Positions 1 to 5,510 of a DNA stretch of 5,535 bases are shown one piece after another. The notes beneath the pieces are model-generated. The model saw only the letters and a list, made by a program, of their open reading frames with translations. It did no database searches and was not told the DNA's origin. The stretch comes from Candidatus Parabacteroides intestinavium (lineage in GTDB: Bacteria > Bacteroidota > Bacteroidia > Bacteroidales > Tannerellaceae). The DNA is taken from positions 1 to 5,535 of the forward strand of contig DWYO01000319.1 of assembly GCA_019118725.1 (NCBI GenBank). The letters run 5' to 3'. Both the position numbers and the translations under genes were made by a program. Every line of letters starts with the position of its first letter. Position 1 is the first letter of the stretch.

Positions 1-669
1 GACATCAATACCGAGGACTTCTGTGCAGCAGTGGACTATCTCTCAACTCGCAACGATGTGAACCCGGAACAGATAGGTATTCTCGGCATCTGCGGTTGGG
101 GTGGCATGGCAGTCAATGCCGCAGCCATCGATACCCGCATCAAGGCCACCGTTGCCGCCACCATGTACGACATGAGCCGTGTCAATGCCAACGGCTATTT
201 CGATGCCGCCGACAATGCCGACGCACGTCACGAACTGCGCCGCCAACTGAATGCACAACGTACAGCAGACTATCGCAACGGCTCGTATGAGCTTGCCGGA
301 GGCCTGCCCGATGTGGTGCCTGACGATGCTCCGCAATTCCTGAAGGACTACTTCGCATATTATAAGACGGAACGTGGCTACCACAAGCGTTCGCTCAACT
401 CCAACGGTGGCTGGAACAAGACCTCGACACTCTCGTTTCTGAACATGCCGATATTGTCCTACGCAGGCGAAATCCGCAGTGCCGTGCTGCTTGTCCACGG
501 CGAGAAGGCCCATTCGCGCTACTTCAGCGAGGACACCTACAAGAAGCTGACCGGCGACAACAAGGAGCTACTGATTATCCCCGGTGCCAACCACACCGAC
601 CTCTACGACAACTTCGACAAGATACCGTTCGACAAGATAGAGGCGTTCTATCGCGAGAATTTAAAATAA
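1..669 (+). CDS. Alpha/beta hydrolase, dienelactone-hydrolase-like (5'-truncated by window)
   Basis: The reading frame is open from the first base, so this is the C-terminal 222 residues of a longer protein; the in-frame GTG at 31 is only a valine codon. Counting from the first visible codon, a nucleophile elbow GICGWGG sits at residues 29-35. Its nucleophile is Cys31 instead of the more usual Ser, as in dienelactone hydrolases. HGEKAHS (166-172) lies where the catalytic acid loop is expected, with Glu168 a candidate acid. PGANH (194-198) supplies the likely catalytic His198. These features match the COG1073/DLH-type alpha/beta hydrolases common in Bacteroidales. The visible part shows no membrane segment, and the N-terminus that would hold any signal peptide is missing. 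The substrate is unknown; ester or lactone hydrolysis is inferred from the fold. A hairpin terminator follows 11 nt after the stop, so this gene ends its transcription unit. Confidence 0.88.
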   Translation, partial: DINTEDFCAAVDYLSTRNDVNPEQIGILGICGWGGMAVNAAAIDTRIKATVAATMYDMSRVNANGYFDAADNADARHELRRQLNAQRTADYRNGSYELAGGLPDVVPDDAPQFLKDYFAYYKTERGYHKRSLNSNGGWNKTSTLSFLNMPILSYAGEIRSAVLLVHGEKAHSRYFSEDTYKKLTGDNKELLIIPGANHTDLYDNFDKIPFDKIEAFYRENLK

Positions 670-680
670 GGTGACGAGAT

Positions 681-710
681 AATCCCCGACCATCATGCCG
701 GGGATTTTTA
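681..710 (+). terminator. Intrinsic terminator after the alpha/beta hydrolase gene
   Basis: An 8-bp perfect stem pairs AATCCCCG (681-688) with CGGGGATT (699-706) across a 10-nt loop. A short T run follows (TTTTT at 705-709, partly shared with the stem). The hairpin starts 11 nt after the stop codon, in the right place to end the upstream transcript and to separate it from the promoter at 805. Confidence 0.82.
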
Positions 711-804
711 TTACCTATGTAAGAGAACGGGAACTATCCGCTATTTGACCTTTTCACCAATACTCTTTGAGCCGCAAGGCAATCATGGCAGACAGCATTT
801 CCCA

Positions 805-812
805 TACCTTTG
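805..812 (+). promoter_or_regulatory. Bacteroidetes -7 promoter box for the acyltransferase-reductase operon
   Basis: TACCTTTG matches the TAnnTTTG consensus of Bacteroidetes housekeeping promoters. No convincing -33 TTTG element lies 19-21 bp upstream, so only the -7 half is supported. Transcription would begin near 818-820, leaving a leader of about 20 nt before the ATG at 841. This placement also argues that the acyltransferase starts at 841 and not at the in-frame TTG at 745, which is upstream of the promoter. Confidence 0.65.
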
Positions 813-840
813 CACCGTAACAAATAAGACGATAAAAAAG

Positions 841-1602
841 ATGAAAAAGATTTCAGGAACAGACAACAGATTGACATTGCATTTCCCGGAGAAGATTGTA
901 GAGTGCCTTGACGGGAGCGCTCCGGCATGGCAGGACTTAGCAGACAACGCCAACATCCAGATAGACGGCGACGGCAATCTGGTGGACTTGCATTTCGGCT
1001 CGGAAGAAGAAGCTGTGGCATTGCTGAAGAACATCGCTTTCAACATCCTGATAGTCGGCAATAACAATGAAATTCGCGTGGGCAAATCGCTTACCGCCTG
1101 CTATACACCGGGTTGGGGCGCGTTCGGCCTGCATTTGGTTATCGGCACGCATTTCGATGCCTGGATGGGTACGCCCCGTTCCGCCAACAACTGCCGTTTG
1201 GAATTGGGCGAACATGTCATTGTGGTGGGCGCGATGATATTCCTTTTGGAAGATGATTCGCACATCACCATCGGGAACGACACGATGATCAGTTGGGGAA
1301 TAGACATCTGGTGTACGGATTCGCACACGATTACGGACATGGACGGCAATCCGACCAATCATCCGAAGTTCATCGAGATAGGCGACCACGTATGGATTGG
1401 CAAGAACGTGAAGATTGGCAAAAATGTACGCATCGGCAGCAACAACATTATCGGCTGGGGAAGCACCGTGACAAAGAGCATCGAAGGTGAAAACCAGTTA
1501 GCGGTAGGAACTCCGGCGAAAGTCGTAAAGACAGGCGTGCGCTGGGACGGACGTACCATTAAAGAATATATGAAAGGAACAGGAAGATGGAAAAACGACT
1601 GA
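841..1602 (+). CDS. Hexapeptide-repeat (left-handed beta-helix) acyltransferase
   Basis: A 253-residue protein. Its C-terminal two thirds carry the isoleucine/valine-glycine hexapeptide pattern of left-handed beta-helix acyltransferases, with turns such as ITIGND (142-147), IEIGDHVWIGKNVKIGKN (178-195) and VRIGSN (196-201), ending in the family signature AVGTPAKVVK (221-230). His162 in CTDSHTI is the likely catalytic base, as in the WbbJ/maltose acetyltransferase group. These enzymes normally work as trimers and move an acetyl or other acyl group from CoA to a sugar or small hydroxylated acceptor; the acceptor here is unknown. The first 65 or so residues are not helix repeats and look like a family-specific domain. 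No signal peptide is seen, so it is probably cytoplasmic. The ATG at 841 is chosen because the -7 box at 805-812 and an A-rich leader (GATAAAAAAG) lie just upstream. The last 16 bp overlap the aldo/keto reductase gene. Confidence 0.88.
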   Translation: MKKISGTDNRLTLHFPEKIVECLDGSAPAWQDLADNANIQIDGDGNLVDLHFGSEEEAVALLKNIAFNILIVGNNNEIRVGKSLTACYTPGWGAFGLHLVIGTHFDAWMGTPRSANNCRLELGEHVIVVGAMIFLLEDDSHITIGNDTMISWGIDIWCTDSHTITDMDGNPTNHPKFIEIGDHVWIGKNVKIGKNVRIGSNNIIGWGSTVTKSIEGENQLAVGTPAKVVKTGVRWDGRTIKEYMKGTGRWKND

Positions 1603-2408
1603 TCACTTTCCGAAACGGGCAGCAAGTCTGCCCGCTCGGACAAGGCACCTACCAGATGGGGCGCAGGCGCAACGAAGAAATACAGGCCCTGCGCCGAGGC
1701 ATTGACTTAGGCTTGACACTGATAGATACCGCTGAGATGTACGGCACGGAAGACCTTGTGGGCGAAGCCGTGCGCGACTGCCGGGACAAGGCGTTCATCG
1801 TCAGCAAGGTATTGCCAAGCAATGCCAGTTATGAGGGAACGAAACGTGCCTGCGAACGAAGTCTCCAGCGGCTTGGTACGGATTATATCGACCTTTACCT
1901 GCTGCACTGGATAGGTCGTTACCCATTCTCGGAGACCGTCCGCGCTTTGGTGGAATTGCAGCAGGAAGGAAAAATCCGGCAATGGGGCATGAGCAATCTG
2001 GACGTGGCAGACATGGAACATATCCTTTCCCTGCCGCACGGCAAGGAGTGTGCTGCCAATCAAGTACTCTACAACCTGCGCGACCGGGGCATCGAATATG
2101 ACCTTATTCCATGGAGCGAGCAACATCATATTCCCGTCATGGCCTACACACCTCTGGGTGAAGGACGGTTGCGAAACCATAAGACATTGGTAGAGATAGC
2201 CCGCAGGCACAATGCTACTCCTACACAAATCATACTGGCGTGGGTAATGCGTACACAGCATGTCATCGCCATACCCAAAGCAAGCAGCATCGCCCATGTG
2301 GAGGAGAATGCCCTCAGTTTAGACATCACCCTAACAGAAGATGATCTGTGCGACATCGACAAGGTGTTTCCCGCTCCTACATACAAGATTCATTTGGCTG
2401 GGTGGTAA
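1587..2408 (+). CDS. Aldo/keto reductase
   Basis: A 273-residue NAD(P)H-dependent oxidoreductase with a TIM-barrel fold. The full catalytic tetrad is visible: Asp47 and Tyr52 in IDTAEMYG, Lys74 in IVSKV, and His107 in LYLLHW. Other family marks are GKIRQWGMSN (128-137), the QVLYN strand (159-163) and the cofactor loop IPKASS (229-234), with Glu239 and Asn241 following. The length is typical of small bacterial aldo/keto reductases (about 270-290), and the protein should be cytoplasmic. The reaction is reversible reduction of an aldehyde or ketone to an alcohol; the substrate cannot be told from sequence. The start ATG lies inside the upstream acyltransferase gene, preceded by the purine-rich run AAAGGAACAGGAAG (1573-1586). 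Co-transcription and translational coupling with the acyltransferase are therefore likely. The next gene downstream converges on it after 54 bp. Confidence 0.93.
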   Translation: MEKRLITFRNGQQVCPLGQGTYQMGRRRNEEIQALRRGIDLGLTLIDTAEMYGTEDLVGEAVRDCRDKAFIVSKVLPSNASYEGTKRACERSLQRLGTDYIDLYLLHWIGRYPFSETVRALVELQQEGKIRQWGMSNLDVADMEHILSLPHGKECAANQVLYNLRDRGIEYDLIPWSEQHHIPVMAYTPLGEGRLRNHKTLVEIARRHNATPTQIILAWVMRTQHVIAIPKASSIAHVEENALSLDITLTEDDLCDIDKVFPAPTYKIHLAGW

Positions 2409-2423
2409 ACCCCAATCAAGAAG

Positions 2424-2437
2424 GATAGTGGGCTATC
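2424..2437. other. Small dyad between convergent genes
   Basis: GATAG (2424-2428) pairs with CTATC (2433-2437) across a TGGG loop in the 54-bp gap between the convergent aldo/keto reductase and metallo-hydrolase genes. It could be a weak two-way terminator, but neither side has a T run and the stem is only 5 bp. It is the only hairpin seen in this gap. Confidence 0.3.
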
Positions 2438-2462
2438 TGACGAATAAATTCAAAACAGCTTC

Positions 2463-3281
2463 TTAATCCTCTATTGTAAATTGGTTTCCGACATAATTAT
2501 AGAATACCATACACTGAGGAAGCCTTTCCACGATCTTCGGAAATTGATCTACCCCGGTGCAATGGCATACACCAATATACCGGGGAAGATTATTTTGGAA
2601 ATAGTCCGTTATGACGTCCAGTTTTTCCTCACCTGCACTATGAATATGAAAACCGCCCGCTACTGTATGTAACCGCTTATCCGGGAAAAGCTGTTTCCCC
2701 TGTTCTATCATGTGTGTAATTCCACGATGTGAGCAGGCACTGATGACAGAAAAGGTATGCTTTGTCGCCAAATAAAGAACCAGCTCGTCTTCAAAGGTAT
2801 CCGGAATGCGTACGCCATCCACCTCGGTATAAAAAGAATCAAAATGAGTATCGTCGTGATTTGAAATAGGAATATGGGGAGAAAGAATCACACCAGGACA
2901 AATCTCTTCGATTTCAGCCAAGAAACGGAACCTTGTCCAATCCAATTCCTTGCTATCCATCAGACCATTTTCTCGCGATTTTTTAAATTTACGGTTCCGG
3001 ATCCCCTCTTTGCATATAACGGTTGCCTTTTGATTGACTTCTAAAAAGGCCTGTAACCCGCCGGTATGGTCGCTATGCCCATGCGAGAGGACCAAAAAGT
3101 CAATCTCCCGAAGATCAATATGCAACAACTCGGCGTTACGCAACAGCAATCCGCTCTGCCCGGTATCAAACAGAATCCGGAATTCCGGTGTCCGAATATA
3201 AAGCGACAAGCCATGCTCAGCCTGCAAATTCCGATTATAGACACAATTTTCTACCAATGTTGTAATAACAAATGTTCCCAT
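2463..3281 (-). CDS. Metallo-beta-lactamase-fold hydrolase, dihydropterin-phosphate-synthase-like (COG1237 type)
   Basis: A 272-residue protein with the metal-binding signature SHGHSDHTGG (His67, His69, Asp71, His72) of the metallo-beta-lactamase fold. Further conserved blocks are the N-terminal VENCVYN (10-16) and FDTGQSG (38-44), ACSHRG (182-187), GGFHI (209-213) and CHCTG (239-243). This set is characteristic of the COG1237 group, often annotated as 7,8-dihydropterin-6-yl-methyl-4-(ribofuranosyl)aminobenzene 5'-phosphate synthase after the methanopterin-pathway enzyme of methanogens. Bacteroidales are not known to make methanopterin, so that name should be read as a family label; a different phosphoester, lactone or pterin-like substrate is more likely. 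No signal peptide is seen. The ATG is 3 nt after the stop of the MATE gene and no separate promoter is visible, so it is probably the second gene of that operon. Confidence 0.88.
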   Translation of the reverse strand: MGTFVITTLVENCVYNRNLQAEHGLSLYIRTPEFRILFDTGQSGLLLRNAELLHIDLREIDFLVLSHGHSDHTGGLQAFLEVNQKATVICKEGIRNRKFKKSRENGLMDSKELDWTRFRFLAEIEEICPGVILSPHIPISNHDDTHFDSFYTEVDGVRIPDTFEDELVLYLATKHTFSVISACSHRGITHMIEQGKQLFPDKRLHTVAGGFHIHSAGEEKLDVITDYFQNNLPRYIGVCHCTGVDQFPKIVERLPQCMVFYNYVGNQFTIED

Positions 3282-3284
3282 AAG

Positions 3285-4637
3285 CTATTTATTTTTCACT
3301 AACCCTTCTGAATTCATTTCCAACAGCACCTTACGTGTCAACGGGACAGCCAGCAGAGCAGAACATACATCCGCTATCGCAGGAGTAATCTCTACACCTG
3401 GTAAACCGAAGAAAAGCGGTAAGACCCAAATTAAAGGGATAAAAAACATACCCTGGCGGGATGCCGCAAGGATCGTAGCCGGAATCGGCTTACGGATAGT
3501 TTGCAACATCATATTGCACAGCACAATCCAAGCGCACAATGGAAGTGATATCAATTGCCAACGCAACGCATTCGTTCCGATCGCGGTAACAGCCGGATCT
3601 CCTTTCCGGAAAGTTTCGATTATTTCCGGTGCCAGAATGAATCCTACGACTGAGCAGACCAAAAGAAACAACGATCCGACACGCACACAAAACCAGAATC
3701 CGGATTTTACCCGTTCATAGATTTTTGCCCCGTAGTTGAATCCGCATACCGGCTGAAATCCCTGACCGAATCCGATAACAAACGAGTTGATAAAAGCGCA
3801 TATTCGCGTAACAATAGACATCCCGGCAATAGCCGCATCGCCATACATTCCGGCCGAATGGTTCAGGCAAATCGTGGCTACACTGCTAAGCCCCTGCCTG
3901 AACAAAGAAGGAGTCCCTCCCTGCACTATTTCCTTAAGCATATCCGGTGTAGGGGTAAAATTCTCCCAACGGATCCGAATATTATTTCCCTTATGTTCCA
4001 TCATCAAAAGCAGAAGGAAACTGCAAACCTGACTGGTAACGGTAGCAATAGCCGCTCCGCTGATACCTAATCCGAATGTAAACATAAGCAACGGATCCAA
4101 TCCGATATTGATGACCGCTCCCACGGTTATGCCAATCATGGCATACACGGCATTTCCCTGGAAACGCATCTGGTTGTTCAGCACCAAGGATGCTGCCATA
4201 AAAGGAGCACCCAGCAGCACTATACCTAAATATTTTTCCGTATAAGGAAGAATCGTGGAAGTAGAACCTAAAATTTTAGACAAAGGAGTAATGAACAACA
4301 ATCCCAGAAACGAGATAAACACCCCCACTATCAACGCGCAAAAGAATCCGGTCGATGCCATTTTCTCGGCACTTCGGGTATCTTGGGCACCCAGCTTACG
4401 CGAAATATAATTGCCTGAACCATGTCCGAAGAAGAACCCAAGTGCCTGAATAATAGCCATCACCGAAAAAGCAATTCCGACAGCAGCCGTAGCCTGCGTA
4501 TTGATTTTCCCCACAAAATAGGTATCTGCCATATTATAGAACGCTGTAATCAGCATGCTTATAATCGTAGGCACGGCCAAGGAAGTCACCAATTTGGGTA
4601 CTGGCGCCGTTGTCATATATGTAAATTTGTCTTGCAT
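3285..4637 (-). CDS. MATE-family multidrug/metabolite efflux transporter (MepA/NorM-like)
   Basis: A 450-residue, strongly hydrophobic protein of the usual length for the MATE family (about 440-480) with roughly 12 predicted membrane segments. The N-terminal block TAPVPKLVTSLAVPTIISM followed by AFYNMADTYFVGKI holds Pro23, Asn35 and Asp38, a hallmark of MepA-type bacterial MATE exporters. The second half repeats the arrangement, with GGTPSLFRQGLSS opening the C-terminal bundle and GFGQGFQPVCGFNYGA as another typical block. Such proteins sit in the inner membrane and export cationic drugs or metabolites by H+ or Na+ antiport; the substrate and ion here are unknown. The ATG at 4637 is preferred over the internal ATG at 4616 because the residues before MTTAPV look like part of the protein. 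It is divergent from the thioredoxin-like gene and directly followed by the metallo-hydrolase gene. Confidence 0.93.
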   Translation of the reverse strand: MQDKFTYMTTAPVPKLVTSLAVPTIISMLITAFYNMADTYFVGKINTQATAAVGIAFSVMAIIQALGFFFGHGSGNYISRKLGAQDTRSAEKMASTGFFCALIVGVFISFLGLLFITPLSKILGSTSTILPYTEKYLGIVLLGAPFMAASLVLNNQMRFQGNAVYAMIGITVGAVINIGLDPLLMFTFGLGISGAAIATVTSQVCSFLLLLMMEHKGNNIRIRWENFTPTPDMLKEIVQGGTPSLFRQGLSSVATICLNHSAGMYGDAAIAGMSIVTRICAFINSFVIGFGQGFQPVCGFNYGAKIYERVKSGFWFCVRVGSLFLLVCSVVGFILAPEIIETFRKGDPAVTAIGTNALRWQLISLPLCAWIVLCNMMLQTIRKPIPATILAASRQGMFFIPLIWVLPLFFGLPGVEITPAIADVCSALLAVPLTRKVLLEMNSEGLVKNK

Positions 4638-4644
4638 AAGACTA

Positions 4645-4652
4645 CAAATGTA
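4645..4652 (-). promoter_or_regulatory. Bacteroidetes -7 promoter box for the MATE/metallo-hydrolase operon
   Basis: Read on the minus strand, 4652 to 4645 is TACATTTG, a full match to TAnnTTTG. Only 7 nt (TAGTCTT) separate it from the ATG at 4637, so the transcript would start about at the start codon. A weaker candidate, TATATTTT, lies about 20 bp further upstream and would give a normal short leader. No clear -33 TTTG is present for either. Confidence 0.5.
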
Positions 4653-4708
4653 GATTTTTCTATTAAAATATAGGGTATAAGATATAAAAAAAGCTGTTAA
4701 TTAGCCGA

Positions 4709-4726
4709 AATTGATTTACAACAATT
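4709..4726. other. Dyad symmetry upstream of the divergent promoter
   Basis: AATTG (4709-4713) and CAATT (4722-4726) form an inverted repeat with an 8-nt spacer, flanked further out by GCTG (4693-4696) and CAGC (4727-4730). It lies just upstream of the -7 box at 4747 and could be a regulator site between the two divergent transcription units. In AT-rich DNA such short dyads arise by chance, so support is weak. Confidence 0.25.
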
Positions 4727-4746
4727 CAGCATTGACGTTTTCCTAT

Positions 4747-4754
4747 TATCTTTG
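4747..4754 (+). promoter_or_regulatory. Bacteroidetes -7 promoter box for the thioredoxin-like gene
   Basis: TATCTTTG matches TAnnTTTG exactly and is followed by GCCCCC. A TTG at 4732-4734 is closer than the usual -33 spacing, so the -33 element is not clear. Transcription would start near 4760, giving a leader of about 150 nt before the ATG at 4914, unusually long compared with the other promoters in the window. Confidence 0.65.
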
Positions 4755-4759
4755 CCCCC

Positions 4760-4913
4760 AGTTTTAGGAGATGAAAGTGAACACTTTAGCGAAAGGCTTT
4801 TCATTTCCCTTCCTGAGAATCAGGAGCCGACCAAGCATTCTTTAGGGATAAAGGGCTTGCGAAAATGAAACATTCGTTTTCCTGTCGGTTATGTTTAACA
4901 TAAATAATCGTAT
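4760..4913 (+). promoter_or_regulatory. Long structured 5' leader of the thioredoxin-like gene
   Basis: The leader begins just after the -7 box at 4747-4754 and holds four dyads. (1) AAAGTG/CACTTT at 4774-4787. (2) TCCTGA-gaa-TCAGGA at 4811-4825. (3) A two-part stem at 4832-4859 pairing CAAGC with GCTTG and, inside it, CTTT with AAAG. (4) The near-start palindrome TTATGTTTAACATAA at 4889-4903. None is followed by a T run, so none looks like a terminator. TTTCATTT (4799-4806) could also pair with AAATGAAA (4863-4870). An AGGAG at 4766-4770 precedes a possible 24-codon ORF (ATG at 4771 or GTG at 4777, stop at 4843-4845). The leader may control expression post-transcriptionally; it matches no riboswitch class that I can name. 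Confidence 0.45.
4889..4903. promoter_or_regulatory. 15-bp palindrome 10 bp before the thioredoxin-like start codon
   Basis: TTATGTTTAACATAA is a perfect palindrome with 7-bp arms and one central base, ending 10 nt before the ATG at 4914. As DNA it could be an operator; as RNA its pairing would be weak and would need to open its centre into a loop, but it overlaps the ribosome landing zone. Confidence 0.4.
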
Positions 4914-5420
4914 ATGAAGCTAAAAGCTTATCTTCTCGTGGCTTCGGCCGCATTCTTAGGAATTGCTGCCGAGACCAAAAATGCAAAGCCTGTCGAGGGT
5001 GTGAATCCAGGCGACCTTGCACCGAGAATTAATTTGGAAGAAAATGAATCCCCGATTCATTTTCAGAACCAGAACGGACGTTATACGCTGATCAATTTTT
5101 GGGCCGCTTACGATGCGGAGTCGAGAGCTCGGAACGTCCGGTTATGGAACGAGGTAAACAAATTGAATGCCTCTACGGAAAAAGTGGCGATGTACTCCAT
5201 CTCTTTAGATGAAAAAACATCGGTTTTTGAAGAGACCGTCAAGATGGACAAATTGGAAGGTACCGCCCAATTACACGAAAGGCAAGGCTACCGGTCGGAT
5301 GTCTTTAAAAAGTACCAATTAGACAAAGGTCTGAAAAACTTTTTAGTGAACGATGAAGGAGTAATCATAGCAGCCAATGTAACTCCTGAGCGACTGGCAG
5401 AACTCTGGAAGCAGATTTAA
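4914..5420 (+). CDS. Exported thioredoxin-fold protein lacking the CxxC active site
   Basis: A 168-residue protein. Residues 1-20 look like a Sec signal peptide (Lys2 and Lys4, a hydrophobic stretch 5-18, small residues before Glu20). There is no lipobox cysteine, so a periplasmic location is inferred. The mature part follows the TlpA/ResA/AhpC-TSA layout: PGDLAPRINL (32-41), the strand TLINFWAAYDAES (58-70), AMYSISLDE (92-100), and the late strand NFLVNDEGVIIAAN (142-155). At the active site, where relatives read W-C-x-x-C, this protein reads Y-D-A-E-S (66-70), and the proline normally found before the late strand is replaced in GLKNF (139-143). It has no cysteine anywhere, so it cannot act as a thiol-disulfide oxidoreductase; a binding or structural role is more likely. 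The ATG at 4914 has an A-rich upstream region and starts directly at the signal peptide. A strong terminator follows, so it is probably monocistronic. Confidence 0.85.
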   Translation: MKLKAYLLVASAAFLGIAAETKNAKPVEGVNPGDLAPRINLEENESPIHFQNQNGRYTLINFWAAYDAESRARNVRLWNEVNKLNASTEKVAMYSISLDEKTSVFEETVKMDKLEGTAQLHERQGYRSDVFKKYQLDKGLKNFLVNDEGVIIAANVTPERLAELWKQI

Positions 5421-5448
5421 ATGAAAATTACACATTACTATTGTACGT

Positions 5449-5492
5449 AAAGCAGCCTTGATGATTTAATAGGTCATCAAGGCTGCTTTTTT
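5449..5492 (+). terminator. Strong intrinsic terminator after the thioredoxin-like gene
   Basis: AAAGCAGCCTTGATGA (5449-5464) pairs perfectly over 16 bp with 5474-5489 across a 9-nt loop (TTTAATAGG), and the right arm runs into TTTTTT (5487-5492). It starts 28 nt after the stop codon. On the opposite strand the T run would be only three bases, so termination should work mainly for the plus strand. Confidence 0.95.
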
Positions 5493-5510
5493 ACATCTCT
5501 CCTATTTTAA

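Noticed and set aside
43..513. 156-residue open frame on the minus strand
   Set aside because: It is antisense to the alpha/beta hydrolase with its clear nucleophile elbow and histidine motif, and has no protein-like features of its own.
745..840. Longer form of the acyltransferase starting at the in-frame TTG at 745
   Set aside because: The extra 32 residues have no family similarity that I can see, TTG starts are rare, and the best promoter box (805-812) lies inside this stretch. The ATG at 841 is better placed.
937..1389. 150-residue open frame on the minus strand
   Set aside because: It is antisense to the hexapeptide repeats of the acyltransferase; repeat periodicity and GC-rich codons keep the opposite frame open.
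1707..2297. 196-residue open frame on the minus strand
   Set aside because: It lies wholly inside the aldo/keto reductase gene, whose catalytic tetrad is complete. The minus-strand protein shows no recognisable motif, so it is a shadow frame.
4614..4616. Internal ATG (residue 8) as the MATE start
   Set aside because: It is possible if the -7 box at 4652-4645 is used, but the seven preceding residues look like a normal continuation of the N-terminal helix region, so the ATG at 4637 is kept.
4811..4859. Leader hairpins as a transcription attenuator
   Set aside because: No T run follows either hairpin, so an intrinsic terminator is not supported; other regulatory roles stay open.
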